From Proteobacteria bacterium UBA2996 (GTDB lineage Bacteria > Pseudomonadota > Gammaproteobacteria > Arenicellales > UBA868), in contig DDZY01000022.1 of the NCBI GenBank assembly GCA_002346525.1, positions 15,559 through 29,865 on the forward strand: a DNA stretch of 14,307 nt, in the 5' to 3' direction. Numbering within the stretch: position 1 is the first letter of the stretch; every line of letters starts with the position of its first letter. Shown one piece after another: positions 13,864 to 14,307 of the stretch. The translations under genes were made by a program, and so were the position numbers. The notes below the pieces were generated by a model. It made no database searches and was not told the DNA's origin. It was given only the letters and a program-made list of their open reading frames with translations.

Positions 13864-14307
13864 CTGGTTATTGCTCCTTGCTTCATTTCTGTTTGGGGCA
13901 TCCGCAGGCGCGTCGCCGCCAACTATTCTCATCATCGGCGACAGCATTAGCGCCGCCTATGGCATGCCTGTAGAGAAGGGATGGGTCAGCCTTATCCAGA
14001 AGCGCCTGCCACCCCAAACCCGGGTGATCAATGCTGCAATAAGCGGCGAAACAACCGCCGGGGCGTCACGAAATCTTCCCGGCCTTCTTGATCAACACCG
14101 GCCGCAAATTGTCATCCTCGAGATTGGCGCCAACGATGGCTTAAGAGGACATTCTCCCGCCGTCATCGAAAGAAACCTTGCTGATATGATCAAGCAATCG
14201 ATGCGATCAGGTGCACAGGTTCTCCTGACCGGCATAGACATTCCTTCGAACTATGGACCCGCATATCGAGACGCATTTCGATCGGTCTATACCAAACTCG
14301 CCGCGGA
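13835..14307 (+). CDS. tesA: TesA-like SGNH esterase / thioesterase I / lysophospholipase L1, 5' part (3' end outside window)
   Basis: The frame runs off the right edge after about 157 residues. It contains the SGNH blocks: IIGDSISAAYGM with the nucleophile serine (13937 onward), the INAAISGET glycine block, and EIGANDGLRG with the oxyanion-hole asparagine. The catalytic Asp/His block lies beyond the window. Upstream in frame is a signal peptide (LASKTNFSTW, then LLLLASFLFGASAGA, cleavage probably after ASA or AGA), so the enzyme is periplasmic as TesA is in E. coli. There is no ATG before the GDS motif; the likely start is a TTG at 13835 or 13838, less likely the GTG at 13796 or TTG at 13871, none with a good Shine-Dalgarno. 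TesA hydrolyses acyl-CoA, lysophospholipid and aryl esters in vitro. The divergent ybbA-ybbP neighbours support the identification. Confidence 0.88.
   Translation, partial: MLASKTNFSTWLLLLASFLFGASAGASPPTILIIGDSISAAYGMPVEKGWVSLIQKRLPPQTRVINAAISGETTAGASRNLPGLLDQHRPQIVILEIGANDGLRGHSPAVIERNLADMIKQSMRSGAQVLLTGIDIPSNYGPAYRDAFRSVYTKLAA
13874..13879 (-). promoter_or_regulatory. Ribosome binding site of ybbA
   Basis: AAGGAG on the minus strand, 10 bases before the GTG at 13863, is the best Shine-Dalgarno in this area and fixes the ybbA start. On the plus strand the same six bases encode part of the leucine-rich core of the TesA signal peptide. Confidence 0.7.

Noticed and set aside
13864..13947. Longer N terminus of the ybbA product (start at 13947)
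   Set aside because: The added residues do not resemble YbbA proteins, the frame is antisense to the TesA signal peptide and SGNH block, and the strong AAGGAG points to the GTG at 13863.
1..14307. CRISPR array, insertion sequence, toxin-antitoxin or phage defence system
   Set aside because: No regularly spaced repeats, transposase or integrase motifs, or small paired genes are visible; the genes are metabolic, signalling and envelope functions.

Overview
The window reads as ordinary proteobacterial chromosome of moderately high GC, most likely from a marine or aquatic gammaproteobacterium. The basis is the tesA / ybbA-ybbP block at the right end, a DddP-type M24 enzyme otherwise known mainly from marine bacteria, a CCA-encoding tRNA-Glu, and RBS and promoter signals of the usual sigma-70 kind. 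The taxonomic placement is inference; no rRNA or other phylogenetic marker is present.

Layout, left to right. (1) 1-2125, plus strand: the 3' part of an N,N-dimethylformamidase large-subunit-like amidohydrolase, then after 8 bases a TauD/TfdA-type Fe(II)/2-oxoglutarate dioxygenase. (2) 2137-2300, plus strand: a tRNA-Glu(CUC) gene with a plausible promoter and a leader hairpin. (3) 2361-4223, minus strand: an ammonium-transporter (Amt) domain fused to a GGDEF diguanylate cyclase, with its own good sigma-70 promoter at 4270-4298. (4) 10321-4344, minus strand: a tightly packed row of five genes: a DddP-like M24 metalloenzyme, an M19 renal-dipeptidase-like protein, a 579-residue protein I do not recognise, a DUF3726-type protein, and an MFS permease of the CynX/NimT kind. 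Junctions are 1 base, 82 bases, a TGATG overlap and a 14-base overlap, so this is probably one operon, perhaps with an internal promoter before the 579-residue gene. (5) 10322-10690: a gap of 369 bases with no gene. (6) 13863-10691, minus strand: ybbA (ATPase) and ybbP (large FtsX-type permease), overlapping by ATGA. (7) 13835 to the right edge, plus strand: the 5' part of tesA, whose signal-peptide region overlaps the ybbA start head to head.

How they may work together. The ybbA-ybbP/tesA block is a conserved housekeeping cassette. The five-gene minus-strand row looks like an uptake-plus-hydrolysis pathway for a small organic solute: one permease, one M24 enzyme carrying every DddP-type metal and catalytic residue I can recall, one atypical M19 hydrolase and two uncharacterised proteins. 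The substrate cannot be read from sequence; dimethylsulfoniopropionate or a related or N-acylated osmolyte is a hypothesis. The left-hand amidase/dioxygenase pair could release amines, and the neighbouring Amt-GGDEF protein would translate external ammonium into c-di-GMP, but the link between those is only proximity. I see no transposase, integrase, phage gene, CRISPR array or transcription regulator in the window.
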